Shown: positions 44,605-54,292, numbered from the stretch's first letter. The stretch is 64,000 nt of DNA from Aurantiacibacter arachoides (GCF_009827335.1 NZ_WTYH01000001.1:2877592-2941591), one strand, 5' to 3'. Notes: generated by a model from the sequence alone, not told the origin. Program-made: numbers and translations.

Positions 44605-45603
44605 TTAACACGGCTCTGCGTGCGCCTTGGGCACGTGCTGGCTGGCGCAGTGGAAACTGCCGCCGCCCGTCAGCACCGCATCGGCGCGGATGCCGACGGC
44701 GACGCGGCCGGGGAAGAGGGCGCCGATGGCCGCGACGGCATCCTCGTCGTGGTGCGAGCCGTAGGTCGGCACCACGACCACGTCGTTGCACACCGCCCAG
44801 TTCATGTAACTCGCGGGTTCCACCTCATCCCCTTCGCCCATCCAGCCGGGGGAGGGGACGTCGTGGACCGTCAGCCCGAAATCGCGGGCGCGGGCGCGGG
44901 CATCGGCGTAGACCGCGGCGTTGGGATCGTCCGCACCGCTCGCCATGGGAATGGCAATGGCGTTCTCGCCCACCAGCCGCGCGAGGTTGTCGACATGGCC
45001 ATCGGTGTGATCGCCCAGCAGGCCGTCGCCTAGCCACACCACCCGCTCGAAGCCGAGGTCGCGCTGGAGGTTCGCCCAGATCGCCTCGCGGCTGAGCGAG
45101 GGATTGCGGTTGGGATTGAGCAGGCACTGCTCGGTGGTGACGAGCAACCCCGTCCCGTCGGTCTCCAGCGCGCCGCCCTCGAGGACCCAGTCGGCCTTGG
45201 CATAGTCCAGCCCGCCCGCCGCGGCGAGCGATTCGCCCGTTTCCCGGTCGCCTTCGAGCAGGTACTTGTCGCCCCAGCCGTTGAAGCGGAAGCCCTGCGC
45301 GCGGCGCTTGCCGCCTTCGCCCAGCACCACCAGCGGCCCGGTATCGCGGATCCAGATGTCGCCATAGGGATGGCGCTCGAACTGGACATTGCCCGAAACG
45401 AGATCCCTCGCCCGCATCTCGGCGGCGGCATCGCGCACCACCATGCGCACCTGCTGGCCGGTCTCGGCAACGGCATTTGCAAAGGCAGCCATCGCTTCCT
45501 GCGCGGGAACGAGGTTGTCTTCCCACAGGTCGGCATGGGCGGGAAAGCCGATCCAGATCCACTCCTGCTCGGCCCACTCGGCGGGCATCCTGAAACCCGT
45601 CAT
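44605..45603 (-). CDS. aguA: Agmatine deiminase
   Basis: This 332-residue enzyme converts agmatine to N-carbamoylputrescine in putrescine synthesis. Motifs of the peptidylarginine deiminase fold: GDIWIRDTGP, GDHTDGHVDNLARL (His) and the catalytic Cys in GGGSFHCASQHVP near the C-terminus. The start ATG at 45603 lies 1 base from the stop of the M28 peptidase gene, so they form an operon. No aguB (carbamoylputrescine amidase) is in the window. Confidence 0.94.
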   Translation of the reverse strand: MTGFRMPAEWAEQEWIWIGFPAHADLWEDNLVPAQEAMAAFANAVAETGQQVRMVVRDAAAEMRARDLVSGNVQFERHPYGDIWIRDTGPLVVLGEGGKRRAQGFRFNGWGDKYLLEGDRETGESLAAAGGLDYAKADWVLEGGALETDGTGLLVTTEQCLLNPNRNPSLSREAIWANLQRDLGFERVVWLGDGLLGDHTDGHVDNLARLVGENAIAIPMASGADDPNAAVYADARARARDFGLTVHDVPSPGWMGEGDEVEPASYMNWAVCNDVVVVPTYGSHHDEDAVAAIGALFPGRVAVGIRADAVLTGGGSFHCASQHVPKAHAEPC

Positions 45604-45604
45604 G

Positions 45605-47275
45605 TCAGCACCCGCGCGTCGAGGCGGCGCAGGCTGATTCGCGTGCCTCGCGGAACTCGTCGCCCTCGTACCATTCGGGCCAGTCGCGGTTGTTCCCCAG
45701 GTTCCGGGCAAGGCGGTAGTAGAGGTCGAGGTCCTGCATCAGGCCCGACCAGTCCCAGGCGGGATCGTATTCGTCGCCCGGCGCGTGGTAGGCATTGGCG
45801 CGGTAGGCCGCTTCCGCCGCCTGCCCCGCCGCGGTGCCGCCGGTGACGAGGTCGAGGCCCGATTTCACGTAGAACATCGGCACCCCGCGCTTCGCCATGG
45901 GGAAGTGGTCGGAACGGTAGTAATACCCGGCTTCCGGGTTGGGATCGGGCGAGGACACGCGCCCCTGCACCGCAAGCACGCTGGCGAGATAGGCGTCGAG
46001 CTCGCTCTTGCCCGCGCCCCGCGCCACCACGTCGCGCGATTCCCCGCGCACCGCGATGCCGTCCATGTTGATGCCCGCCACCGTCTGCGCCAGCGGCAGT
46101 ACGGGGTTCGCGCCGTAATATTCCGCGCCCAGCAGGCCGGATTCCTCGGCCGTCACTGCCAGGAACACCTGCGAACGCTCGGTCGGCCCGGCGGCGGCGT
46201 GCGCTTCAGCCAGCGCGACGAGGGCGCCGGTGCCGGTGGCATTGTCCACCGCGCCATTGCAGATCGGATCCGCCTCGCCCTCCGCACAGACGCCGAGGTG
46301 ATCCCAGTGCGCCGTGTGCAGCACGTATTCGTCCGGTCGGCTGCGACCCGGCAGCATGGCGATCACGTTGTTCGAGGTGAACCGGCGCACCGTGTTGTCG
46401 AACCGGGTGGAGGCGCGCTGGCCCAGCGACACGGCACGAAAGCCCGGACGGCTGGCGGCGGCGGCCATTTCGGCCATGTCCATGCCCGCACCCGCAAAGA
46501 TGGCGCGCGCCGTATCCTGCTGCACCCAGCCGTTTATCACTGTCTGCTGCGCTGCGGATGCCCCGGTATCGGCATAGGCCTGCGTGCCCGACCAGCTCGT
46601 CTCCACCACGTTCCAGCCGTAGCTGGCGGCGAAATCCTCGTGCACGATCAGCGCGCCCGCGGCACCCTGCCGGGCGGCTTCCTCGAACTTGTAGGTCCAG
46701 CGCCCGTAATAGGTCATCGCCCGGCCGCCGAACGGACCGTCCAGCCCCTCGCTGGCGTAATCGGGATCGTTGACCAGGATCAGCGCGACCTTGCCGCGCA
46801 TGTCGACGCCTGCGTAATCGTTCCACCTGCGCTCGGGCGCGTTGATGCCGTAGCCCACGAACACCAAGTCGCTCGCGTCGAGCCGCGTCTCGGCCACCGG
46901 GCGATAGCTGACGCCCACCCAGTCCTCGCCATGGGCGAACTGGCGATCGCCCACGGTCAGCGGCGCGAAGTCGCTGCCGGTGATGTTGATCAGCGGCACT
47001 TCCTGCACCCAGCTGCCGTTGTTGCCCGGTTGCAGCCCGGCGGCACGGAACCGCTCGACGAGGTAGGCGATCGTCGCCGCCTCGCCCTGCGTGCCGGGCA
47101 TCCGTCCCTCGAAAGCGTCGGAGGAGAGCGTGCGCACCGCTTCCTGCATGGTTTGCAGCGAAATCCGCGGCTCGGTCTCTGCCGGCGTGGTGGTGGCGCA
47201 GGCAGCAAGGCCGAACAGGGCGGTGCCAAGCAACGCAGTGCCAAGCAATGCGGGGGGGGCGAGTGTGCGGATCAT
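45605..47275 (-). CDS. M28 family zinc peptidase, lipoprotein
   Basis: This 556-residue exported aminopeptidase-like enzyme has a signal with lipobox LFGLAAC. Metal ligands: HTAHWDHLG, GAVDNATGTGALV, TAEESGLLGAEYY (catalytic Glu-Glu), NMDG and SDHFPMAKRGVP. A protease-associated (PA) insert lies at about 120-250 (VGYGINAPERRWNDYAGVDMRGK). It is the first gene of a two-gene operon with aguA and is divergent from glnE. It probably trims peptides in the periplasm. Confidence 0.93.
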   Translation of the reverse strand: MIRTLAPPALLGTALLGTALFGLAACATTTPAETEPRISLQTMQEAVRTLSSDAFEGRMPGTQGEAATIAYLVERFRAAGLQPGNNGSWVQEVPLINITGSDFAPLTVGDRQFAHGEDWVGVSYRPVAETRLDASDLVFVGYGINAPERRWNDYAGVDMRGKVALILVNDPDYASEGLDGPFGGRAMTYYGRWTYKFEEAARQGAAGALIVHEDFAASYGWNVVETSWSGTQAYADTGASAAQQTVINGWVQQDTARAIFAGAGMDMAEMAAAASRPGFRAVSLGQRASTRFDNTVRRFTSNNVIAMLPGRSRPDEYVLHTAHWDHLGVCAEGEADPICNGAVDNATGTGALVALAEAHAAAGPTERSQVFLAVTAEESGLLGAEYYGANPVLPLAQTVAGINMDGIAVRGESRDVVARGAGKSELDAYLASVLAVQGRVSSPDPNPEAGYYYRSDHFPMAKRGVPMFYVKSGLDLVTGGTAAGQAAEAAYRANAYHAPGDEYDPAWDWSGLMQDLDLYYRLARNLGNNRDWPEWYEGDEFREARESACAASTRGC

Positions 47276-47349
47276 GCGGGCGAACCTCTCTCTGGCTTTA
47301 GGAGCCTGTGGCATTGCACCGCGCACACAGCAAGTGCAGGACCGTGTGA

Positions 47350-50010
47350 ATGATGGCGGACTGGACATCGGCGATTGGCCGCGCGCGGGCGCATTCGCCG
47401 TTCCTGCGCCTCGCGCTCGAGCGGCGGCCTGAACTGGCCGAACTGCTGGCGGCGGGGCAGGGGGAGGCGGCGCTGTCCCTGGCCCGGGCGAGCGGCGAGG
47501 GGTCCGACGACGCGGCACTGGCGCTGCGGCGCGAACGCCTGGCGCTGGCGCTGGTGCTGGCGGTGGGCGACCTCGCCGGCGCCTTCGGGCTGGCGCAGGT
47601 GATGCAGGCGCTGTCCGATTTCGCCGACCGGGCACTCGATACCGCCATGCTGGCCGCCGTGCGCCGGCGGGTGGAGGGGGCGGACACCGCGGGTTTCATC
47701 GGCCTCGCCCTGGGCAAGCAGGGCGCGCACGAGCTCAATTACAGCTCCGACATCGATCCGATCCTGCTCTACCACCCGGACCTCATCGCCCGGCGAGAGC
47801 GCGACGAGCCGGGCGAGGCGGCGCAGCGTTACGCGCGCCAGCTGGTGGAAATGCTTTCCCAGCCGACGGGCGAGGGCTACGTGCTGCGCGTCGACCTGCG
47901 GCTGCGCCCGGCCAGCGAGGTCAGCCCGCTGGCCATTCCGGTGGGTGGCGCGATCTCGCATTACGAAAGTTCGGCGCTGGCATGGGAGCGCGCCGCCTTT
48001 ATTCGCGCCCGCGCCGCGGCAGGCGACCTTGCGGCAGGCGCGGCGTTTCTCGACGACATTCGCCCTTTCGTCTGGCGCAAGAGCCTGGACTTCACTGCCA
48101 TCGAGGAAATCCGCCGCCTCACCGCGCGCATCCGCCAGTCCTATCGCGGTCCTCAGGTGCCGGGGCCGGGCTTCGACGTGAAGAAGGGGCGCGGCGGCAT
48201 CCGCGAGATCGAGTTCTACGCCCAGACGCACCAGTTGATCTTCGGCGGGCGCAACCCGGCACTGCGGGTGCGCGGCACGCGCGCGGCGCTCGATGCGCTG
48301 GCCGGCGCGGGGGTCATCGCGGCAGATGACGCGCGGATCCTGGGCGCGAGCTATGACCGGCTGCGCATCATCGAGCACCGGTTGCAGATGGTCGACGACC
48401 GGCAGACGCACCAGCTTCCCGCCGGTGCGGAGGCGATAGACGGGGTGGCGCGGCTGGACGGGCTGGCCGACGGCGCGGCGCTGGTGGGCGAACTGACGGA
48501 CATCTGCGGCGCGGTGGCAGCGCGTTATGACGATCTGCTGGGCGAGGACGCTGCCCCGCCGGTGCAAATCACCGTGCCAGACGCCTTTCGCGAACGGTTC
48601 GACGCGCGCGACCGGCACTGGCGCGAAAGCTACCGCGCGCTGCGCAGTGCAGAGGCGCGCAAGGCCTTTGCCGCCATGCGGGTCGACCTGTTGCAGGCGC
48701 TTGGCGATGCGCCCGACCCCGACCGGGCGCTGGCACGGTGGGAGACCTTGCTCGAACGCCTGCCCACCGCCATCAACCTGTTCCGCCTGTTCGAGGAGCG
48801 GCCCGGGCTGCTGCAACGCGTGCTCGCCATCCTTACCCTGGCCCAGCCGCTGGCCGATGCGCTGGCGCGGCGGCCCGAACTGCTCGACCGCCTGTTCGAT
48901 GCGAGCGGCGGCGACTTGCCGTGCGATGTCGTGGAACTGGTGGCGCGCATGGCGGTCGCCGAAAGCAGCGACTACGAGGCCGCGCTGGGGCGGCTGCGGC
49001 AGGTGGTGGGGGAGGAACGCTTCGCCCTCGGCGTGCAGCTGATCGAATGCCGCCACGATCCGCTCGCCGTGGCCGAGGGGTTGAGCCGCCTGGCCGAGGC
49101 TGCCGTGGCGACGGGTGCGGCGCTCGCCACGCGCGATTTCCGTCGCAATCACGGCGACATCGCCGATAGCGAGCTGGTCGTCTTGGGGCTCGGGCGGCTT
49201 GGCGGCGGGGCGCTCACCCACGCCTCGGACCTCGACGTGGTCTACCTGTTCACCGGCGAGATCGGCGTCGAATCCGACGGGCCCCGCCCACTGTCCTCGA
49301 CGCTGTATTACAACCGCCTCGCCACCCGCGTCACCGCGGCGCTCAGCGTGCCGACTGCCGAGGGCGCGCTGTACGAGATCGACACGCGGCTGCGGCCACA
49401 GGGCCAGCAGGGGCCGCTGGCCGTCAGCTTCACCGCCTTCGAAAAGTATCAGCGCGAGGATGCCTGGACCTGGGAACACATGGCGCTTGCCCGGGCCCGT
49501 CCGCTCACCGGATCGCCGCCCGCCCGCGCCGCGCTGGAAGCAATCATTGCCGATGTCCTGGGCACGCCCCGCGATCCCGAGACCCTGCGCGCCGACGTGC
49601 TCAAGATGCGCGGCGACATGCTTGCCGCCAAGCCGCCGGTCGGCCCGCTCGACGTGAAGCTGCTGCGCGGTGGCCTCGTCGATTCGGAGTTTCTCGTCCA
49701 TTACCTGCAATTGCGCGATGGCGTGGGACTGGATCCGGCGCTGGAAAGGGCCATCGCCGCGCAGGAGGAGGCCGGCCTGCTGCCCCCGGGCCACGGTGCG
49801 CGTCATCTGGCGCTCACCCGCTTCCTCGTCGCCGGGCGGCTGTTCGCACCCGATGGCAGCGACCCGCCCCCGGCCGCACGCCCGGTGCTCGCCCGCGTCT
49901 GCGGTCATGCCGATTACGACGCGCTCTTGCAGTCGCTGGTGGAGGCGCGGCAAGGCATCGCGGAGGCCTGGCGGCGCCATTTCGACGAACGACTGGAGAT
50001 AGACCGATGA
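47350..50010 (+). CDS. glnE: Glutamine synthetase adenylyltransferase/deadenylyltransferase
   Basis: GlnE adds and removes AMP on glutamine synthetase in response to PII and glutamine. The 886 residues hold two nucleotidyltransferase domains: the N-terminal one at GKQGAHELNYSSDIDPILLY and the C-terminal one at LGRLGGGALTHASDLDVVYLF, with the linking helical regions and LLRGGLVDSEFLVHYLQL. The enzyme is slightly shorter than the usual 930-950. Two ATGs (47350, 47353) are adjacent. It overlaps bcp by 4 bases. Confidence 0.95.
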   Translation: MMADWTSAIGRARAHSPFLRLALERRPELAELLAAGQGEAALSLARASGEGSDDAALALRRERLALALVLAVGDLAGAFGLAQVMQALSDFADRALDTAMLAAVRRRVEGADTAGFIGLALGKQGAHELNYSSDIDPILLYHPDLIARRERDEPGEAAQRYARQLVEMLSQPTGEGYVLRVDLRLRPASEVSPLAIPVGGAISHYESSALAWERAAFIRARAAAGDLAAGAAFLDDIRPFVWRKSLDFTAIEEIRRLTARIRQSYRGPQVPGPGFDVKKGRGGIREIEFYAQTHQLIFGGRNPALRVRGTRAALDALAGAGVIAADDARILGASYDRLRIIEHRLQMVDDRQTHQLPAGAEAIDGVARLDGLADGAALVGELTDICGAVAARYDDLLGEDAAPPVQITVPDAFRERFDARDRHWRESYRALRSAEARKAFAAMRVDLLQALGDAPDPDRALARWETLLERLPTAINLFRLFEERPGLLQRVLAILTLAQPLADALARRPELLDRLFDASGGDLPCDVVELVARMAVAESSDYEAALGRLRQVVGEERFALGVQLIECRHDPLAVAEGLSRLAEAAVATGAALATRDFRRNHGDIADSELVVLGLGRLGGGALTHASDLDVVYLFTGEIGVESDGPRPLSSTLYYNRLATRVTAALSVPTAEGALYEIDTRLRPQGQQGPLAVSFTAFEKYQREDAWTWEHMALARARPLTGSPPARAALEAIIADVLGTPRDPETLRADVLKMRGDMLAAKPPVGPLDVKLLRGGLVDSEFLVHYLQLRDGVGLDPALERAIAAQEEAGLLPPGHGARHLALTRFLVAGRLFAPDGSDPPPAARPVLARVCGHADYDALLQSLVEARQGIAEAWRRHFDERLEIDR

Positions 50011-50492
50011 CCACGCGACCCGAACCCGGTGACACGATGCCCGACGTGGCGATGGAACGCGCCGATGGCGGCACCGTCAAGCCATCCGATTTTCGCGGTC
50101 AGCCGCTGGTCGTGTTCTTCTACCCCAAGGATGACACGCCCGGCTGCACGACCGAGAATATCGGCTTCACCGCGCTGAAGGGCGCGTTCGACGAGGCGGG
50201 CGTTGCGCTGCTGGGCGTCAGCAAGGACCCGCCGGCAAAGCATGCGAAGTTCATCGCCAAGCACGATCTCGCCGCGCCGCTCGCTTCCGACCCGGCGGAA
50301 GGCGGATTGGCCGATGCGCTGGGCATCTGGGTGGATAAGCAGATGTACGGGCGCACCTACATGGGCATGGAACGCACCACCTATCTCGTGGATGCAGCCG
50401 GGGTGATCGTGCGCGTCTGGCGCAAGGTAAAGGTCAAGGGCCATGCCGCCGAGGTGTTGGCAGAGGCGCAAAAGGCGGTGCGCGATCGCTGA
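50007..50492 (+). CDS. bcp: Peroxiredoxin, BCP family
   Basis: This 161-residue thiol peroxidase has the reactive site FYPKDDTPGCTTENIGF, with the peroxidatic Cys in PGCT. The resolving Cys five residues on, found in many BCP proteins (CxxxxC), is absent (NIGF), so this is a 1-Cys variant needing an outside thiol. The start overlaps the glnE stop (ATGA). The likely role is detoxifying lipid and other hydroperoxides in the cytoplasm. Confidence 0.94.
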   Translation: MTTRPEPGDTMPDVAMERADGGTVKPSDFRGQPLVVFFYPKDDTPGCTTENIGFTALKGAFDEAGVALLGVSKDPPAKHAKFIAKHDLAAPLASDPAEGGLADALGIWVDKQMYGRTYMGMERTTYLVDAAGVIVRVWRKVKVKGHAAEVLAEAQKAVRDR

Positions 50493-51273
50493 CCTGTCGC
50501 AGGCCATCCGCGCCGCGCTGCTGACCGGCGACAAGCGCGGCAAGGTCATGGCCACGCGCGCGCTCGTGCGGGCGTGGAGAAAGGGCGATTTGCCGGACGG
50601 CTGGAGCGTGGCCATGCCCGATCGCCCGTGCTGGCCCGATGGTCTGAAGGTGCTCCCCGCGGCGCAGATGCCCAAGCGCGGGCGCGGCGGATCGCAGCAG
50701 GGCCGAATCGCGCTATGGCATTCCATCGCCCATATCGAATTCGTCGCCATCGACCTCGCGCTCGACATCGTGGGCCGATTCGGTGCGCAGATGGATCGCG
50801 GCTTCATCCGCGACTTTCTGCAAGTTGCCGCGGAGGAGGCCATGCACTTCGCCTTGATCGAGCGCCACCTCGCCACGATGGGCGCAGCCTACGGCGACCT
50901 GCCGGTGCATGACGGCCTGTGGCAGAGAGCCGAGGCAACGGCGCATGACGTTGCCGCACGGCTCGCGATCGTGCCAATGGTGCTGGAAGCGCGGGGGCTC
51001 GATGTGACGCCGGCGATGATCGAGCGGGTGGTGGCGCACGGCGATTCGCGTGGCGGACGGATCCTCACGCGCATTCTTGACGACGAAATCGGCCACGTCT
51101 CGACAGGGGCAAGACATTTTCGCCGCTGGTGCGCCGCGAACGGATTGGAGCCGGACAAATACTGGAAAACGTTGATCGGTTCCCATTTTCCGGGAACGAT
51201 TCGTCCACCGTTCAACGACTCAGCGCGTCTCGCGTGCGGTCTGTCGCGAGAAGTCTACGCAAGCCTTGCTTGA
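50443..51273 (+). CDS. DUF455 ferritin-like protein
   Basis: This protein has helical metal-binding motifs: HIEFVAIDLALD, AAEEAMHFALIERHL and DDEIGHVSTGARHF, the E...ExxH pattern of DUF455. The only ATG in frame with a full family N-terminus is 50443, inside bcp, giving 276 residues; the true start could be a rare codon near 50485 after RRC. Family similarity begins about DLSQAIRAALLTGDKRGKV. It is the third gene of the glnE-bcp operon. The biochemical role is unknown. Confidence 0.8.
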   Translation: MPPRCWQRRKRRCAIADLSQAIRAALLTGDKRGKVMATRALVRAWRKGDLPDGWSVAMPDRPCWPDGLKVLPAAQMPKRGRGGSQQGRIALWHSIAHIEFVAIDLALDIVGRFGAQMDRGFIRDFLQVAAEEAMHFALIERHLATMGAAYGDLPVHDGLWQRAEATAHDVAARLAIVPMVLEARGLDVTPAMIERVVAHGDSRGGRILTRILDDEIGHVSTGARHFRRWCAANGLEPDKYWKTLIGSHFPGTIRPPFNDSARLACGLSREVYASLA

Positions 51274-51419
51274 TTAACTTCTTCCCGGATACCCAATACT
51301 CACGAGACGGCGGGGGGTTCCGACCATCTCATAAAATTGTCTGTGCAACGGACCTTGGGGGGTCAGCTGTGCGGATCTGACGAGGGTGCCTCGGCACCCG
51401 GACGCAAGAAGGGATCATA

Positions 51420-52091
51420 ATGCTCGTCAAGATCACCAGCCTACTCGCTGCGGGTGCCATCGCACTCGCCACGCCTGCCGCCGCCAACGAACTGCCCGCA
51501 ACCGGCGCCATCGATGTCGAGCGTGTCGCTCCCGGTGGCAACGACGCGGAATTCGGCGAACTGTTCGCCAGCTGGGAATCGCTCGAAAATGGTGGCCGGG
51601 TCGCGACCAACGGCACGATCGTCGATGCGCCGCAGCGCCTCGCGGTATCGGTGCCTTCGCGGATGCCGATGAACGATCCGACGCTGACCAGCAGCTATGG
51701 CATGCGCAGCCACCCGGTGCTCGGCGGCCGCCGCCAGCACAACGGCGTCGATCTCGCCGCGCCGACCGGCACCCCGGTCTACGCCACCGCCGACGGCATC
51801 GTCGAAATGGCGCAGTGGTACAGCTCCTACGGCAACTACGTGCAGCTCGGCCACGGCGGCGACATGGAAACGCGCTATGCCCACCTTTCCAGCTACACCG
51901 TCAGCGCCGGTTCGCAGGTCCGCCAGGGTGACCTGATCGGTTACGTCGGCAGCACCGGCCGCTCGACCGGCCCGCACCTGCACTATGAAGTGCGCGTCGC
52001 CGGCGCCCCGGTCGATCCGCGCCCCTACATGATGGCCAACCTCGACACCGACAACGGCATCGATGCCGCCCGGGGTGGTCCCGAAGATTAA
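51420..52091 (+). CDS. M23 family metallopeptidase
   Basis: This 223-residue exported peptidoglycan endopeptidase has a signal peptide ending TPAAANE. The LytM domain has SYGMRSHPVLGGRRQHNGVDL with the first His-Asp zinc ligands, then GNYVQLGHG and GPHLHYEVR, the catalytic and third zinc ligands. It is a full active set, unlike EnvC-type activators. A strong terminator follows. Confidence 0.93.
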   Translation: MLVKITSLLAAGAIALATPAAANELPATGAIDVERVAPGGNDAEFGELFASWESLENGGRVATNGTIVDAPQRLAVSVPSRMPMNDPTLTSSYGMRSHPVLGGRRQHNGVDLAAPTGTPVYATADGIVEMAQWYSSYGNYVQLGHGGDMETRYAHLSSYTVSAGSQVRQGDLIGYVGSTGRSTGPHLHYEVRVAGAPVDPRPYMMANLDTDNGIDAARGGPED

Positions 52092-52116
52092 GTTTCCCTT
52101 GGACGGGATGTGAAAG

Positions 52117-52143
52117 AGGCGGGCCGTCGGGTCCGCCTTTTTT
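52117..52143 (+). terminator. Rho-independent terminator after the M23 gene
   Basis: A 9-bp stem AGGCGGGCC/GGGTCCGCCT with loop GTCG (one G-T pair) is followed by TTTTTT. It stands between the convergent M23 and galU genes. Confidence 0.85.
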
Positions 52144-52167
52144 GTATCTGCGAAAGAAAGAAGGGAA

Positions 52168-53055
52168 TCAGGCCCTGAGCAGCCGCTCTGCCATCGCCCG
52201 CACCTCTGCGCCCATGTCCTCGCGCGCCAGAGCCAGGGCCAGCGTGGCTTCCACGAACCCGACCTTGCTGCCGCAATCGTAACGGTCCCCCGCAAAGGTG
52301 ACGGCGTGGAACGGCTGGGTGCCGATCATCCGCGCCATCGCGTCGGTCAGCTGGATTTCACCGCCGGCGCCCTTTTCCTGGTTTTCGAGCGTGCGCATAA
52401 CCTCTGGCTGGAGAATGTAGCGGCCCGAGATGATCTTGTTCGATGGCGCCTCGGCCACCGGTGGTTTTTCGACCAGCCCACGCACTTCGGTCAGCGCGCC
52501 GCCGAAATTTTCAAGCGTCGCGCCCGGATCGATCACTCCGTAGCTGGAAACTTCCTCGCGCGGCACCTCGAGCACCGAGATCAGGTTGCCGCCGACTGCG
52601 TTATACGCCTCCACCATCTGCGCCATGCAGCCGGGCGTGCCGATCATCATCTCGTCCGGCAGGAGGATGGCAAAGGGCTCGTCACCCACGATGGCGCGGG
52701 CGCACCAGATGGCATGACCGAGGCCGAGCGGGACCTGCTGGCGCACGGTGATGATGTCGCCCGGCGTCGCGCGGGTGGCGTCCAGCGCGCTCATGTCCTT
52801 GCCGCGCGCGCTCATCGTCGCTTCAAGCTCGTAGGCCATGTCGAAATGCTCGACGATGGCGGTCTTGCCGCGCCCGGTGACGAAGATCATCTGCTCGATC
52901 CCGGCTTCCCGCGCCTCTTCCACCGCGTACTGGATCAGCGGACGATCGACGATCGGCAGCAGTTCCTTGGGAATCGCCTTGGTTGCGGGAAGGAATCGCG
53001 TGCCTAGTCCCGCGACGGGGAACACGGCTTTGCGGATTTTCTTGTGCGTCGTCAT
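52168..53055 (-). CDS. galU: UTP-glucose-1-phosphate uridylyltransferase
   Basis: This 295-residue enzyme makes UDP-glucose for LPS and polysaccharide. Motifs: AGLGTRFLPATKAIPKE with the nucleotide-binding KE, then LLPDEMMIG, EVPREEVSSYGVI and GDRYDCGSKVGFVEA. The start ATG at 53055 fits the family (MTTHKKIRKAVFPVAG). The frame open to 53595 is spurious. The product of the phosphohexomutase gene near 4.2 kb is its substrate. Confidence 0.96.
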   Translation of the reverse strand: MTTHKKIRKAVFPVAGLGTRFLPATKAIPKELLPIVDRPLIQYAVEEAREAGIEQMIFVTGRGKTAIVEHFDMAYELEATMSARGKDMSALDATRATPGDIITVRQQVPLGLGHAIWCARAIVGDEPFAILLPDEMMIGTPGCMAQMVEAYNAVGGNLISVLEVPREEVSSYGVIDPGATLENFGGALTEVRGLVEKPPVAEAPSNKIISGRYILQPEVMRTLENQEKGAGGEIQLTDAMARMIGTQPFHAVTFAGDRYDCGSKVGFVEATLALALAREDMGAEVRAMAERLLRA

Positions 53056-53184
53056 GCGCGGTAACTGGCTTGTGCAGCAGATGCGGTCAACCGGCATTCG
53101 CATGAGACCAAAGCCGGTCAATCGTTCGTCCGGCTGTGAACCTTTCCATGTCCAAACCGTTGTCGAGGCGAAGGGAATTACCAC

Positions 53185-53403
53185 ATGCTTTTGAAACTCG
53201 CCGCCCTCGGGGGCCTCGGCTACCTCGGATACCGCTATTACGAAAAGAACATTGGCCGCTCGCCTGCCGCCTATGCACAGGGAGAGACTGGCGTGCGCAA
53301 TGCCGGCCCCGCCGCAATGCGCGACAAGCCCGATACCTGGGACAGTGTAAGCGAGGCGAGCGACGCGAGCTTCCCCGCCAGCGACGCTACCGCGAAATAC
53401 TGA
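53185..53403 (+). CDS. Small conserved hypothetical protein
   Basis: This 72-residue protein has an N-terminal hydrophobic helix with repeated Gly (LLKLAALGGLGYLGYRYYEK), a Gly/Ala-rich middle (AYAQGETGVRNAGPAAM) and an acidic Ser/Asp tail (DTWDSVSEASDASFPASDATAKY). The tail motif WDxVSxASDxSFPASDA recurs in sphingomonad small proteins. It is membrane-associated and of unknown function. GAAGGGA lies about 7 bases upstream of the ATG. A terminator follows. Confidence 0.75.
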   Translation: MLLKLAALGGLGYLGYRYYEKNIGRSPAAYAQGETGVRNAGPAAMRDKPDTWDSVSEASDASFPASDATAKY

Positions 53404-53421
53404 CACTACGACCAAGCGATC

Positions 53422-53453
53422 GGGCGGCATCCTTCGGGATGCCGCCCTTTCTT
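53422..53453 (+). terminator. Rho-independent terminator
   Basis: A perfect 11-bp stem GGGCGGCATCC/GGATGCCGCCC with loop TTCG is followed by TTTCTT. It ends the small gene before the convergent hydrolase. Confidence 0.88.
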
Positions 53454-54238
53454 CAGGTGCCGACGGCGCCGCTTTCCCAGAAGCGCCAGATACGCATCGC
53501 CAACTGGTCCAGATCGACATGGTGGCCTGCACCGGGCAGGCGCACCAGCGTAGCCCTGCCGCCAGACGCGCGTTCAAGTTCTTCAGCCGCGGCATAGGCG
53601 ATCACCGTGTCCGCCGACCCGTGGATCAGCAGCACCGGCTCTGCCACACGCGCGATGGCGGCCACGTTGTCATAACGGTCTGCCAGTAGCGGGCGCGCGA
53701 CCGCCGGGGCCTGGTCCGCCAGCCGGGTAAAGGCACCCAGCGTGGCCACGCCAGCGACCTCGTGCCGCGCCGCCAGTTCCAGCGCCATGGCCCCGCCAAG
53801 CGAGTGTCCGAACAGATAGACGCGCGCCTGCGGTGCCAGCCGCCGTGCCTCGGCCAGCCAGGCCTCGGCGTCGGCCATCAGGCCAGCCTCGCCCGGTTCG
53901 CCCGGATTGCCGCCGTAACCGCGATAGGAGGCGACGAGCACACCGTGCCCCCCGGCGCGCAGCGGCTCGGCCCGCGCCGCGCCGACCAGCTGGTTGTATC
54001 CGTTGCCGTGGAAGTAGACGACCACGGTGTCGTTGCCCCGTGCTGGTGCCCAGTAATATCCCTGCAGCGCCAGGCCGTCGCCGGTGGTCGCCAGGACCGA
54101 TGACGGGGCTTCGCCAGCAAAGGTCACCGGCGTCTGTGCCACGGGGACGGGTTGATAGATGCGGTCGCGCATCAGGCCGGCACAGCCTGTGAGGGCAAGG
54201 CAGGCGGTGATCGCCGCGGCGTGTCGAATGATTCGCAT
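53453..54238 (-). CDS. Alpha/beta hydrolase, lipoprotein
   Basis: This 261-residue hydrolase has signal and lipobox ACLALTGC. Fold motifs: VVVYFHGNGYNQLVGAARAEPL (oxyanion-hole HGNG), YLFGHSLGGAMAL (nucleophile GHSLGG), LLIHGSADTVI (acid) and GAGHHVDL (His). It resembles the ABHD13/BEM46 type. Its final stop lies just after the terminator of the neighbouring gene. The substrate is unknown, possibly acyl esters. Confidence 0.9.
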   Translation of the reverse strand: MRIIRHAAAITACLALTGCAGLMRDRIYQPVPVAQTPVTFAGEAPSSVLATTGDGLALQGYYWAPARGNDTVVVYFHGNGYNQLVGAARAEPLRAGGHGVLVASYRGYGGNPGEPGEAGLMADAEAWLAEARRLAPQARVYLFGHSLGGAMALELAARHEVAGVATLGAFTRLADQAPAVARPLLADRYDNVAAIARVAEPVLLIHGSADTVIAYAAAEELERASGGRATLVRLPGAGHHVDLDQLAMRIWRFWESGAVGT

Positions 54239-54292
54239 GAAATTCCCCCTGTTCTTCTCAACAGGTTGCTTCTGCGCAGCTGAATCGCCGCT

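Noticed and set aside
47272-49980. A 902-residue minus-strand frame
   Set aside because: It is antisense to glnE and shows no motifs; glnE has all of its own.
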